Shown here one piece after another: positions 8,269 to 16,924 of a DNA stretch of 64,000 nucleotides. The notes beneath the pieces were generated by a model, which saw only the letters and a program-made list of their open reading frames with translations, had not been told where the DNA came from and ran no database searches. This DNA comes from Pseudoduganella sp. (GTDB taxonomy: Bacteria; Pseudomonadota; Gammaproteobacteria; Burkholderiales; Burkholderiaceae_D), in contig JAJTCO010000001.1 of the NCBI GenBank assembly GCA_021323265.1, positions 124,001 to 188,000 of the forward strand, in the 5' to 3' direction. The number at the start of each line of letters is the position of its first letter. The first letter of the stretch is position 1. The position numbers were made by a program, and so were the translations under genes.

Positions 8269-8301
8269 CAAAGTCTCCTTCAGGTTTTGTTATGCGTGGA
8301 G

Positions 8302-8317
8302 TGTGCATGTTTTGCCA
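8302..8317. promoter_or_regulatory. Weaker operator-like site upstream of the TonB receptor
   Basis: TGTGCATGTTTTGCCA lies 34 bases from the receptor start and 48 from the perfect palindrome at 8350. Both distances equal those of the site at 4880-4897 in front of the hydrolase. The common flank on the minus strand (TGCACACT-S-CACGC) suggests related promoters. Confidence 0.45.
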
Positions 8318-8349
8318 ACTGTGCGAAACTGACAGGGCTGCACTCACGT

Positions 8350-8365
8350 TGTGCAATTTTGCACA
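8350..8365. promoter_or_regulatory. Palindromic operator between the TonB receptor and cydA
   Basis: TGTGCAATTTTGCACA is identical to the 16-mer at 4928-4943. It is centred in the divergent region, 82 bases from the receptor start and 40 from cydA. It may therefore act on the receptor, on the oxidase operon, or on both. Confidence 0.65.
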
Positions 8366-8404
8366 GAATCGGACGTTGTTCCTCACTTTTTGCCGGGGAG
8401 TCAC

Positions 8405-9835
8405 ATGTTTGGTTTCACTGCCCTCGAACTGGCCCGTATCCAGTTCGGCTTCACGATCTCCTTCCACATCGTGTTCCCTGCGATCACGATCGGCCTGGCC
8501 AGCTACCTGATGGTGCTGGAAGCGTGCTGGCTCAAGACCCGGCGCGACCTGTACCGCGACCTGTACCATTTCTGGCTCAAGATCTTTGCCGTCAACTTCG
8601 GCATGGGCGTGGTGTCGGGACTGGTGATGGCCTACCAGTTCGGGACCAACTGGAGCTATTTCTCGGCCTTTGCGGGCGGCATCACGGGCCCGCTGCTGGC
8701 CTACGAGGTGCTCACGGCCTTCTTCCTGGAGGCGGGCTTCCTGGGCGTGATGCTGTTCGGCTGGAACCGCGTGGGGCCGGCGCTGCACTTCGTGGCGACG
8801 GCCATGGTGGCCCTGGGCACGCTGATCTCCGCCACCTGGATCCTGGCCTCGAACAGCTGGATGCAGACGCCGCAGGGGTATGAAATCATCGGCGGGCGCG
8901 TCGTCCCCGTCGACTGGCTGGCCGTCATCTTCAATCCCTCCTTTCCCTACCGGCTGGCGCACATGAGCGTGGCGGCCTTCCTGGCCACGGCGCTCATGGT
9001 GGCGGGCTCGGCCGCGTGGCTGCTGCTCAAAGGAAAGGACAATCCGGCGATCCGGACCATGCTGTCGATGGCGATGTGGATGCTGCTGCTCGTGGCGCCG
9101 CTGCAGGCCGTGATCGGCGACTTGCACGGGCTGAACACCCTCCAGCACCAGCCCGCCAAGATCGCGGCCATGGAAGGCCACTGGGAAAACAAGGCCGGCG
9201 CCGGCGTGCCGCTGATCCTGTTCGGCATGCCCGACATGGAGGCCGAGGAAACCAGGTACGCGATCGAAATCCCGCGGCTGGGCAGCCTGATCCTGACGCA
9301 CTCGCTGGACGGCACCTACCCGGGCCTGAAGGAGTTCCCGAAAGCGGACCGACCCAATGCACTGGTGGTCTTCTGGTCCTTCCGCCTGATGGTGGGCCTG
9401 GGACTGCTGATGATCCTGCTGGGCCTGGCCGGCGCCTGGCTGCGCTGGCGCGGGCGCCTGGCCACCAGCCGGCCCTTCCTGCACTGTGCCATGTGGATGG
9501 GGCCGGCGGGCATCCTGGCCATCCTGGCCGGCTGGTTCACCACCGAGATCGGGCGCCAGCCCTGGGTGGTCTACAACGTGATGCGCACGGCCGACGCCGT
9601 GTCGCCGCACGGCGCCACGGAGCTGGGCATCACCCTGGCGCTGTTCGTGGTAGTGTACTTTGCCGTGTTCGGCACCGGCATTGCCTACCTGCTGCGCCTG
9701 ATCCGCAAGGGACCGCTGGTGAGCGAGGGCCAGCATGTGGAAGTGGGCGGGCCGGGACAGGTGCGCACGCCCGCGCGGCCCCTGTCGGCCGCCCGCAAAT
9801 CCGATCGCGACGACGCCGGCCAGGACAAGGAGTAA
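8405..9835 (+). CDS. cydA: Cytochrome bd-type quinol oxidase subunit I (CIO-like)
   Basis: A 476-residue integral membrane subunit that oxidises quinol and carries the b-type and d-type haems for reduction of oxygen to water. The conserved haem-ligand histidine is H21 (FGFTISFH). PYRLAHMS contains the second histidine and GRQPW is the family signature near residue 385. The short quinol loop and length match the cyanide-insensitive (CioA) branch rather than the 522-residue E. coli CydA. The ATG at 8405 is chosen because GGGGAG lies just upstream and the family start is MFGF-type; the frame is open further upstream. It heads the operon cydA-cydB-small subunit. An operator palindrome lies 40 bases upstream. 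Confidence 0.93.
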   Translation: MFGFTALELARIQFGFTISFHIVFPAITIGLASYLMVLEACWLKTRRDLYRDLYHFWLKIFAVNFGMGVVSGLVMAYQFGTNWSYFSAFAGGITGPLLAYEVLTAFFLEAGFLGVMLFGWNRVGPALHFVATAMVALGTLISATWILASNSWMQTPQGYEIIGGRVVPVDWLAVIFNPSFPYRLAHMSVAAFLATALMVAGSAAWLLLKGKDNPAIRTMLSMAMWMLLLVAPLQAVIGDLHGLNTLQHQPAKIAAMEGHWENKAGAGVPLILFGMPDMEAEETRYAIEIPRLGSLILTHSLDGTYPGLKEFPKADRPNALVVFWSFRLMVGLGLLMILLGLAGAWLRWRGRLATSRPFLHCAMWMGPAGILAILAGWFTTEIGRQPWVVYNVMRTADAVSPHGATELGITLALFVVVYFAVFGTGIAYLLRLIRKGPLVSEGQHVEVGGPGQVRTPARPLSAARKSDRDDAGQDKE

Positions 9836-9837
9836 TC

Positions 9838-10845
9838 ATGGGCATCGAACTATCGGTCATCTGGGCCATCATCATCCTGTTCGGCGTGATGATGTACATC
9901 GTCATGGACGGCTTCGACCTGGGCATCGGCATCCTGTACCCGTTCTTCCGGCAGAAGGAAGAGCGCGACGTGCTCATGAATACGGTGGCACCAGTGTGGG
10001 ACGGCAACGAGACCTGGCTGGTGCTGGGCGGGGCCGGCCTGCTGGCCGCCTTCCCGCTGGCCTATGCCGTCATCCTGAGTGCGCTCTACCTGCCGCTGAC
10101 CTTCATGCTGATCGGCCTGGTCTTTCGCGGCGTGGCGTTCGAGTTCCGCTTCAAGGCGCTCGAGCACGAGCGCCATTTCTGGGACAAGGCCTTCATCGGC
10201 GGCTCGGTGGCCGCTACGTTTTTCCAGGGCGCCGCGCTGGGCGCCTACGTGCAGGGCTTTGCCGTGGACGGCGCGCGCTTCAGCGGCGGACCGATGGACT
10301 GGCTGACGCCGTTCTCCCTGTTCACGGGCGTTGGCCTGCTGGTGGCCTATGCCTTGCTGGGCAGTACCTGGCTGATCATGAAGACCGAGGGCGCGTTGCA
10401 GGCCCGCGCCTACCGCATCGCGCGCGTGCTGGTGTGGGCCATGCTGGCGACCATTGCCATCATCAGCATCTGGAGCCCGCTGGTTGACGCGCGGATCGCT
10501 GCGCGCTGGTTCAGCTTCCCGAACATGGTCTGGTTCGCGCCGGTGCCGCTGCTGGTGCTGGCCTGCGGCTTGCTGATGCTGCGGGCGCTGGCACGCCAGG
10601 AGCAGGCCAGCCCCTTCGTCTACACGCTGGCACTGGTGTTCCTGGGCTATAGCGGCCTGGGAATCAGCATCTGGCCCAACGTCGTCCCGCCCGGCATCAC
10701 GATCTGGGATGCCGCCGCGCCGCCGCAAAGCCAGGGTTTCGCCCTGGTCGGCGCGCTGCTCATCATCCCGGTCATCCTGATGTATACGGTGTGGTCGTAT
10801 TACGTCTTCCGCGGCAAGGTGCGCATCGGGGAGGGCTATCACTGA
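9838..10845 (+). CDS. cydB: Cytochrome bd-type quinol oxidase subunit II
   Basis: A 335-residue membrane protein, partner of CydA in the bd oxidase. The N-terminal MDGFDLGIG motif and WDGNETWLV (about residues 54-62) are hallmarks of CydB. About eight to nine hydrophobic segments are visible. It starts two bases after the cydA stop, with an AAGGAG Shine-Dalgarno inside the end of cydA. Its own stop overlaps the start of the small third subunit (TGATG). Length is normal for the family. Confidence 0.94.
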   Translation: MGIELSVIWAIIILFGVMMYIVMDGFDLGIGILYPFFRQKEERDVLMNTVAPVWDGNETWLVLGGAGLLAAFPLAYAVILSALYLPLTFMLIGLVFRGVAFEFRFKALEHERHFWDKAFIGGSVAATFFQGAALGAYVQGFAVDGARFSGGPMDWLTPFSLFTGVGLLVAYALLGSTWLIMKTEGALQARAYRIARVLVWAMLATIAIISIWSPLVDARIAARWFSFPNMVWFAPVPLLVLACGLLMLRALARQEQASPFVYTLALVFLGYSGLGISIWPNVVPPGITIWDAAAPPQSQGFALVGALLIIPVILMYTVWSYYVFRGKVRIGEGYH

Positions 10846-10958
10846 TGTGGAAGCGCCTGGGCTGGATGGTCCTGATCTGGGCCGCAAGCGTGGCCGCACT
10901 TGCTCTGCTGGCGGCCCTGGTGAAGCTGGCCATGCGCGCGGCCGGCATGACTACCTGA
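10845..10958 (+). CDS. Small membrane subunit of cytochrome bd oxidase (DUF2474/CydX-like)
   Basis: A 37-codon gene starting inside the cydB stop (TGATG), so it is translationally coupled to it. The peptide has one transmembrane helix (about residues 8-28) and the pattern M-W-K-R-L-G-W-M-V-L-I-W followed by a small-residue helix and a basic end. This is the look of the DUF2474 proteins encoded after CIO-type cydAB, the counterparts of E. coli CydX, which stabilise the haem centres. Its 3' end overlaps the end of the convergent CheR-like gene by eight bases. Assignment rests on position, size and sequence pattern. Confidence 0.8.
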   Translation: MWKRLGWMVLIWAASVAALALLAALVKLAMRAAGMTT

Positions 10959-11799
10959 TGCGGCGGTACCAGGACTGGCCCGGCGCGAGCGGCAGATAGC
11001 AGGCCGCCAGCGCTTCGGCCGGGTCGAGCTCGCGGTCCAGGCCCAGGGTGCCGAAGGGGACCAGGCTGTCGTGGAACAGCTGCAGCACGCGCTGGCGCAG
11101 CAGCGGGCCGAAGTCGGGCAGGGCGCGCTGGCAGGCGATCAGGTTGAATTCATTGAACGAGGCGTCCGTGACCAGGTTGTACTGCGCCCAGGTAATGCGG
11201 TTGCGCAGCGAGGGCGCCAGCATGGCACGCCCGCTCTGGAGCTGGAAATAGTCGGCCAGGCGGCCGGCGCCGCCGCACTGGGCGTAGGCGGCCTGCGCCC
11301 GTTCCAGTTCGGCTTCCGGCAGCCAGGCGGCGGCCGCCTCGTCCAGCATGTCGTCGCTGGCCACGGTGGCGTGGATTTCCGCATGGGCCAGCAACCCCAT
11401 GTCGGCCAGGATGATGGCCAGGGTCCAGGCCTGGCCGGCGCCGGCGCAGTCGGCCAGCCAGATGCGCGGCAGTGCGGCACCGCGCAGCGAGTGTTCGGCG
11501 GCCTGGCGCAGCAGGAGCGCTTCGCTGGCGTCGTCGAACAGGCTGGCAGGCGGCACGTGCAGGGCGCGCAGCAGGCCCCCCGCCGTGGCCTGGTCGTGCA
11601 GCACATGGTCCTGCAGCTGCGACAGCGTGGCCAGCCCGCGCTGCTGCATGAAGCCGAACAGCTTGGCCTTGAGCGGCACCCGGTCGTGCAGGCGGAAGTC
11701 GAAGCCGAAGCGCCGCACCAGCGCCTCCAGCAGCAGCTCCAGCTCGAGTTCCTCCAGTTCCGGCGCCGCGCTGCGGCGCAGTTCCTCCTTGGCGCCCAT
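10951..11799 (-). CDS. CheR-like methyltransferase-fold protein, divergent
   Basis: A 282-residue protein resembling CheR chemoreceptor methyltransferases: an N-terminal helical region (about 20-70), then the SAM-binding fold. The usual AGCATGEEAYSLA loop reads DCAGAGQAWTLAI (about residue 128), and the ISCRNVLIYF motif reads LIACQRALPDFG (about 227). The catalytic and binding signatures are thus altered, and methyltransferase activity is doubtful without testing. Its ATG overlaps the TGA of the giant hybrid kinase (TGATG), so the two are coupled and probably work together. An alternative start further upstream would lie within the kinase gene and is less likely. Confidence 0.7.
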   Translation of the reverse strand: MGAKEELRRSAAPELEELELELLLEALVRRFGFDFRLHDRVPLKAKLFGFMQQRGLATLSQLQDHVLHDQATAGGLLRALHVPPASLFDDASEALLLRQAAEHSLRGAALPRIWLADCAGAGQAWTLAIILADMGLLAHAEIHATVASDDMLDEAAAAWLPEAELERAQAAYAQCGGAGRLADYFQLQSGRAMLAPSLRNRITWAQYNLVTDASFNEFNLIACQRALPDFGPLLRQRVLQLFHDSLVPFGTLGLDRELDPAEALAACYLPLAPGQSWYRRIR

Positions 11800-14700
11800 C
11801 AATGCAGCCACACCCTCATCAGCGACAGCAGCTGCGCCACATCGACCGGCTTGGTGATGTAGTCGGAAGCGCCGGCGGCGATGCACTTGTCGCGGTCACC
11901 CTTCATGGCCTTGGCGGTCAGGGTGATGATGGGGAGGGAGCGGAACTTGGGAATGCGCCGGATGGCGCGCATGGTGTCGTAGCCGTCCATCTCCGGCATC
12001 ATGATGTCCATCAGGACGATCTCGATGCTCGGGTCGCGTTCCAGCACCTCGATGCCGTCGCGCCCGTTCTCGGCAAAGGACACCTGCATCTGCTGGCGTT
12101 CCAGCAGCGAGGACAGGGCGAAGATGTTGCGCAGGTCGTCGTCGACGATCAGCACCTTGCGCCCGGCCAGGCCGGCGTCGGCCGCGTGCACTTCCTCCAG
12201 CATGCGGCGCTGGGCTTCGGGCAGGTTGGCCTGGGAACGGTGCAGGAACAGCGCGGTTTCGTCCAGCAGGCGCTCGGGCGAGCGGGCGTCCTTGATGACG
12301 ATGGTCTTGGCGTAGCGCTTCAGCTTGGCCACTTCCTTGCGGTTCAGTTCCTTGGCGGTGTTGATCACGATCGGCAGGTCGCGCAGCCGCTGGTCCTTGC
12401 CGATCAGGTCCAGCAGTTCGAAGCCGCTGATGTCGGGCAGGGTCAGGTCCAGCACCATGCAGTCGAAGTGCGCGGCGTGCAGCGCCGCCAGCGCGTCCTT
12501 GCCGGTGCCAACGGCGGTGATGTCCACGTCGCTCTCGCCAATCAGCTTGACGATGGCGGCGCGCTGGTTTTCCTCGTCGTCCACCACCAGCAGGTTGCGC
12601 TTGCCGCCGATCAGGAAGCGCTGGATGCGCGTGAATTCCTCGTGCAGGTCTTCCTTGCTGACCGGCTTGTTGAGATAGGAAATGGCGCCGCTGCGCAGCG
12701 CCCGTTCCCGTTCGCGCAGGCTCGACATCACGTGCACCGGGATGTGGCGCGTGCTCGGGTCGCGCTTCAGGCGTTCCAGCACGGTGAAGCCGTCGATGTC
12801 CGGCAGGTCCAGGTCGAGCAGGATGGCCGACGGCAGGTAGTCGCGCGCCAGGCTCAGCGCCCAGTCGCCGTGCGGCGTGACGATGCCCTTGAAGTTCTTC
12901 TCGCGCGCAAAGTCCAGCACCACCTTGGCGAAGCGCTCATCGTCCTCGATGATCAGCACGGAAGGATCGCCCGGCGCCGTCAGGCCGCGGTCGTCGATGG
13001 TGGAACCATAGGCCTGCTCCTCCTGTTCCTGCGCCTGTTCGCGCGGCTGCGTGTACACCACGGCCGGCGTGGCGATGACCTGCTGCGGCGCGGACGGTGC
13101 CGGCAGGCGCGGCATGGCCGGCTGGCGCGCCGTTTCGTAGTACACGAAGCCGGAGCGGTTGTACGGCAGGAACAGGGTGAAGGTCGAGCCGGCGCCGACC
13201 ACGGATTCGACGCGGATCTCGCCGCCCAGCAGGCGCGCCAGTTCGCGCGAGATCGACAGGCCCAGGCCGGTGCCGCCGTACTTGCGGGCGGTGGAGCCGT
13301 CGGCCTGCTGGAAGGCCTCGAAGATCAGCTGCAGCTTGTCGCCCGCGATACCGACGCCGGTGTCACTGACGGCAAAGGACAGTACCGCGTCCGCATTGCC
13401 CAGGTTCGGGTGGTCGCTGCTCCAGCCGCTTTGCACCAGCGCGATGGAAAGCGAGACCTGGCCGTGGTTGGTGAACTTGAAGGCGTTGGAGAGCAGGTTC
13501 TTCAGCACCTGCTGCAGGCGCGTGGTGTCGGTCATCAGCGATGCGGGCAAATTGTTGCCCAGCTCCACCGTGAAGCCCAGGTGCTTGGCCTCCGCCATGT
13601 GGCGGAAGGTGCGTTCCACGTAGCTGCGCAGGTTGGCGAAGCGGTACTCCGACACGTCCAGCGTGACGGTGCCCGACTCGATCTTGGACAGGTCCAGGAT
13701 GTCATTGATCAGGGTCAGCAGGTCGGAGCCGGAACCGTGGATGGTCTTGGCGAACTCCACCTGCTTGCCCGACAGGTTGCCTTCCGGGTTGTCGCCCAGC
13801 TGCTGCGCCAGGATCAGCAGCGAGTTCAAGGGTGTACGCAGCTCGTGCGACATATTGGCCAGGAACTCGGACTTGTACTTGGAGGACAAGGCCAGCTGGG
13901 TCGCTTTTTCCTCCAGCGCCAGTTTCGCCTGTTCCACCTCGCGGTTCTTGCGTTCCACCTCGATGTTCTGCTCGGACAGCAGGCGCGCCTTCTCGGCCAG
14001 TTCCTGGTTGGTCTGCTGCAGCTCCTGCGCCAGCGACTGCGACTGCGTCAGCAGCGACTCGGTCCGGCTGTTCGCCTCGATGGTGTTGAGCACCACGCCG
14101 ATCGATTCCATCAGCTGGTCCAGGAAGGACAGGTGGGTTTCCGTGAAGCGGTCCAGCGAGGCGATCTCGATCACTGCCTTCACCTGCTGCTCGAACAGGA
14201 TCGGCAGCACCACGATATTGGTCGGCGGCGCCGCGCCCAGGCCGGAGCTGACCACGATATAGTCGCGCGGCACGTCGGTCAGCCAGATGCGCATCTTCTC
14301 CAGCGCGCACTGGCCCACCAGGCCTTCGCCCGGCAGGAAGGAAGTCGGCAGCTTGCGCGAGGAGCGGTAGCCGTAGCTGGCGATCATGCGCAGGCGCGCG
14401 TCGGCCAGCTGCGAATCCATCATGTAGAACACGCCGTGGTGCGCCGACACCAGCGGCGCCAGTTCGGACAGGATCAGCTTGGTCACCGCCTGCAGGTCGC
14501 GCTGGCCCTGCAGCAGGCGGGTGAAGCGCGCCAGGTTGGTTTTCAGCCAGTCCTGCTGCGCGTTCTTCTGCGTGGTTTCCTTCAGGTTGCGGATCATCTC
14601 GTTGATGTTGTCCTTCAGGTAGGACACCTCGCCGCGCGCATCGACCTGGATGGAACGGGACAGGTCGCCGCGCGTCACGGCGGTCGCCACCTCGGCAATC

Positions 14701-16688
14701 GCGCGCACCTGGTTGGTCAGGTTCGCCGCCAGCTGGTTCACGTTTTCCGTCAAGTCCTTCCAGGTGCCGGCCACGCCGGACACGTTGGCCTGGCCGCCCA
14801 GCTTGCCCTCGGTACCCACCTCGCGCGCCACGCGCGTCACTTCCGAAGCGAAGGAGGACAGCTGGTCCACCATCACGTTGATGGTGTCCTTCAGTTCCAG
14901 GATCTCGCCCTTCACGTCCACGGTGATCTTCTTGGACAGGTCGCCGCGCGCCACGGCGGTGGTCACCGCCGCGATGTTACGCACCTGACCTGTCAGGTTC
15001 GAGGCCATGAAGTTCACGTTGTCGGTCAAGTCCTTCCAGGTGCCGCCCACGCCCGGCACGTAAGCCTGGCCGCCCAGCTTGCCCTCGGTACCCACCTCGC
15101 GCGCCACGCGCGTCACTTCCGAAGCGAACGACGACAGCTGGTCCACCATCACGTTGATGGTGTTTTTCAGTTCCAGGATCTCGCCCTTCACGTCCACGGT
15201 AATCTTCTTGGACAGGTCGCCGTTCGCCACGGCCGTGGTCACTTCCGCGATGTTACGCACCTGGCCCGTCAGGTTGGACGCCATGAAGTTCACGTTGTCG
15301 GTCAAGTCCTTCCACGTGCCGCCCACGCCGGACACGTTGGCCTGGCCGCCCAGCTTGCCCTCGGTACCCACCTCGCGCGCCACGCGCGTCACTTCCGATG
15401 CGAAGGAGTTCAACTGGTCCACCATCACGTTGATGGTGTTTTTCAGTTCCAGGATCTCACCCTTCACGTCCACGGTAATCTTCTTGGACAAGTCGCCGTT
15501 CGCCACCGCGGTGGTCACCTCCGCGATGTTACGCACCTGGGACGTCAGGTTACCCGCCATCGAGTTCACCGAGTCGGTCAAGTCCTTCCAGGTGCCCGCC
15601 ACCCCCTTCACCTGCGCCTGGCCGCCCAGCTTGCCCTCGGTACCCACCTCGCGCGCCACGCGCGTCACTTCCGAAGCGAACGAGGACAGCTGGTCCACCA
15701 TCACGTTGATGGTGTTCTTCAGCTCCAGGATCTCGCCCTTCACGTCCACGGTAATCTTCTTTGACAAGTCGCCGTTGGCCACGGCGGTGGTCACCGCCGC
15801 GATATTACGCACCTGGCCCGTCAGGTTGGAGGCCATGAAGTTCACGTTGTCGGTCAAGTCCTTCCAGGTGCCGCCCACGCCCGGCACGTACGCCTGGCCG
15901 CCCAGCTTGCCCTCTGTACCCACTTCGCGCGCCACGCGCGTCACTTCCGACGCGAAGGAACGCAGCTGGTCCACCATCACGTTGATGGTGTCCTTCAGCT
16001 GCAGGATCTCGCCGCGCACGTCCACCGTGATCTTCTTGGACAAGTCGCCGTTGGCCACCGCGGTGGTCACCTCCGCGATGTTGCGCACCTGGGACGTCAG
16101 GTTACCCGCCATCGAGTTCACCGAGTCGGTCAAGTCCTTCCAGGTGCCGGCCACGCCCTTCACCTGCGCCTGGCCGCCCAGCTTGCCTTCGGTACCCACC
16201 TCGCGCGCCACGCGCGTCACCTCGGACGAGAAGGAAGTCAGCTGCTCCACCATCGTATTTGCCGTCATGGCCGCCCGCAGGTACTGGCCCTTCAGCGGGT
16301 GACCGTCGACCTCCAGCGCCATGGTCTGCGACAGGTCGCCTTTGGCCACGGCGCCGATCACGCGCGCCATCTCGGTGGTCGGCCGCACCAGGTCGTCGAT
16401 CAGCGTATTGACCGCGCTGATGATGGTGGCCCAGCCGCCGGAAACATGCACCGTCGCGCGCTGCGTCAGGCGGCCCTCGCGGCCCACGACGCGGCTCACT
16501 TCCGTCACCGACTTCACCATGCGTTCGTTGGTCTCGATGATGTCGTTCAGGGTATCGGCGATCTTGCCCGACACGCCAGTCCAGTCGGAGGGCAGGCGGG
16601 CCGAGAAGTCACCTTTTTTCAGGGCCATCAGGGTGGACAGAATCAGTTTCAGGTCCAACTCTTCCGGCAGTTCGGTCATGTCGTTCAT
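11799..16688 (-). CDS. Giant soluble poly-HAMP hybrid histidine kinase with GAF and three receiver domains
   Basis: A 1629-residue signalling protein without signal peptide or transmembrane segments, hence cytosolic. Residues 20-155 hold degenerate HAMP-like units, and six near-identical 92-residue HAMP repeats follow (about 160-711). A GAF-like domain (about 720-880), a coiled coil (885-945) and a HisKA domain with the phospho-acceptor H948 (MSHELRTP) come next. The ATPase domain has an intact N-box ([10 protein letters not shown]), DTGVGI and GTGLGL. Three receiver domains follow (about 1240-1360, 1362-1480 and 1505-1629), with phosphorylatable aspartates in [21 protein letters not shown] and [11 protein letters not shown]. 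The architecture resembles the Nik1/group III kinases, in which stacked HAMPs gate activity, but the signal is unknown. It is followed by the coupled CheR-like gene. Confidence 0.9.
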   Translation of the reverse strand: MNDMTELPEELDLKLILSTLMALKKGDFSARLPSDWTGVSGKIADTLNDIIETNERMVKSVTEVSRVVGREGRLTQRATVHVSGGWATIISAVNTLIDDLVRPTTEMARVIGAVAKGDLSQTMALEVDGHPLKGQYLRAAMTANTMVEQLTSFSSEVTRVAREVGTEGKLGGQAQVKGVAGTWKDLTDSVNSMAGNLTSQVRNIAEVTTAVANGDLSKKITVDVRGEILQLKDTINVMVDQLRSFASEVTRVAREVGTEGKLGGQAYVPGVGGTWKDLTDNVNFMASNLTGQVRNIAAVTTAVANGDLSKKITVDVKGEILELKNTINVMVDQLSSFASEVTRVAREVGTEGKLGGQAQVKGVAGTWKDLTDSVNSMAGNLTSQVRNIAEVTTAVANGDLSKKITVDVKGEILELKNTINVMVDQLNSFASEVTRVAREVGTEGKLGGQANVSGVGGTWKDLTDNVNFMASNLTGQVRNIAEVTTAVANGDLSKKITVDVKGEILELKNTINVMVDQLSSFASEVTRVAREVGTEGKLGGQAYVPGVGGTWKDLTDNVNFMASNLTGQVRNIAAVTTAVARGDLSKKITVDVKGEILELKDTINVMVDQLSSFASEVTRVAREVGTEGKLGGQANVSGVAGTWKDLTENVNQLAANLTNQVRAIAEVATAVTRGDLSRSIQVDARGEVSYLKDNINEMIRNLKETTQKNAQQDWLKTNLARFTRLLQGQRDLQAVTKLILSELAPLVSAHHGVFYMMDSQLADARLRMIASYGYRSSRKLPTSFLPGEGLVGQCALEKMRIWLTDVPRDYIVVSSGLGAAPPTNIVVLPILFEQQVKAVIEIASLDRFTETHLSFLDQLMESIGVVLNTIEANSRTESLLTQSQSLAQELQQTNQELAEKARLLSEQNIEVERKNREVEQAKLALEEKATQLALSSKYKSEFLANMSHELRTPLNSLLILAQQLGDNPEGNLSGKQVEFAKTIHGSGSDLLTLINDILDLSKIESGTVTLDVSEYRFANLRSYVERTFRHMAEAKHLGFTVELGNNLPASLMTDTTRLQQVLKNLLSNAFKFTNHGQVSLSIALVQSGWSSDHPNLGNADAVLSFAVSDTGVGIAGDKLQLIFEAFQQADGSTARKYGGTGLGLSISRELARLLGGEIRVESVVGAGSTFTLFLPYNRSGFVYYETARQPAMPRLPAPSAPQQVIATPAVVYTQPREQAQEQEEQAYGSTIDDRGLTAPGDPSVLIIEDDERFAKVVLDFAREKNFKGIVTPHGDWALSLARDYLPSAILLDLDLPDIDGFTVLERLKRDPSTRHIPVHVMSSLRERERALRSGAISYLNKPVSKEDLHEEFTRIQRFLIGGKRNLLVVDDEENQRAAIVKLIGESDVDITAVGTGKDALAALHAAHFDCMVLDLTLPDISGFELLDLIGKDQRLRDLPIVINTAKELNRKEVAKLKRYAKTIVIKDARSPERLLDETALFLHRSQANLPEAQRRMLEEVHAADAGLAGRKVLIVDDDLRNIFALSSLLERQQMQVSFAENGRDGIEVLERDPSIEIVLMDIMMPEMDGYDTMRAIRRIPKFRSLPIITLTAKAMKGDRDKCIAAGASDYITKPVDVAQLLSLMRVWLH
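14556..16211 (-). repeat. Six tandem 276-bp coding repeats (92-residue HAMP units)
   Basis: Six copies begin with [15 protein letters not shown] and recur every 92 codons inside the hybrid kinase. Reading from the N terminus, the variable segments after that motif are QVKG, YVPG, QVKG, NVSG, YVPG, NVSG. Units 1 and 3 share the [12 protein letters not shown] type; units 2, 4 and 5 share [12 protein letters not shown]; unit 6 is [13 protein letters not shown]. The mosaic pattern suggests duplication of two-unit blocks and later exchange between copies. The repeats are also close at DNA level, so assembly collapse and recombination are both possible here. Confidence 0.9.
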
Positions 16689-16860
16689 TGACGCTACCTC
16701 AGGTATGAAGGTGGAATACGAGGAAGGTTAAATGTACACCCGCGCCGGTGACAGTCAATCACAAACGGGTTCAAAAGCTTCATTTTGTCAATAAAGCAAC
16801 ACGCGGGGCAACATTCTTTCCAAGAATAACGAGCAGCAAAGTTCCAACGCGCACGATTCG

Positions 16861-16924
16861 AAAAATCGGGGACGTAACAAGGTTTTCGTCGTTCGACGAA
16901 AAACCTGTTACGTCCCCGATTTTT
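16861..16924. terminator. Long stem-loop terminator after the S9 peptidase gene
   Basis: Two 31-base arms (16861-16891 and 16894-16924) with only two mismatched positions enclose a TT loop. Poly-A starts one side and poly-T ends the other, so it can terminate in either direction. The arm core GGGGACGTAACA resembles the terminator at 5886-5914. It abuts the peptidase stop codon. Such long perfect palindromes may also be dispersed repeats of the genome. Confidence 0.75.

Noticed and set aside
11802..15764. A 1320-codon open frame on the plus strand
   Set aside because: It is the antisense shadow of the poly-HAMP kinase; the histidine-rich repeats simply mirror the HAMP repeats.
14556..16211. 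Regular repeats resembling a CRISPR-like or satellite array
   Set aside because: The period is 276 bases, an exact multiple of three, and the repeats encode conserved HAMP domains inside one frame.
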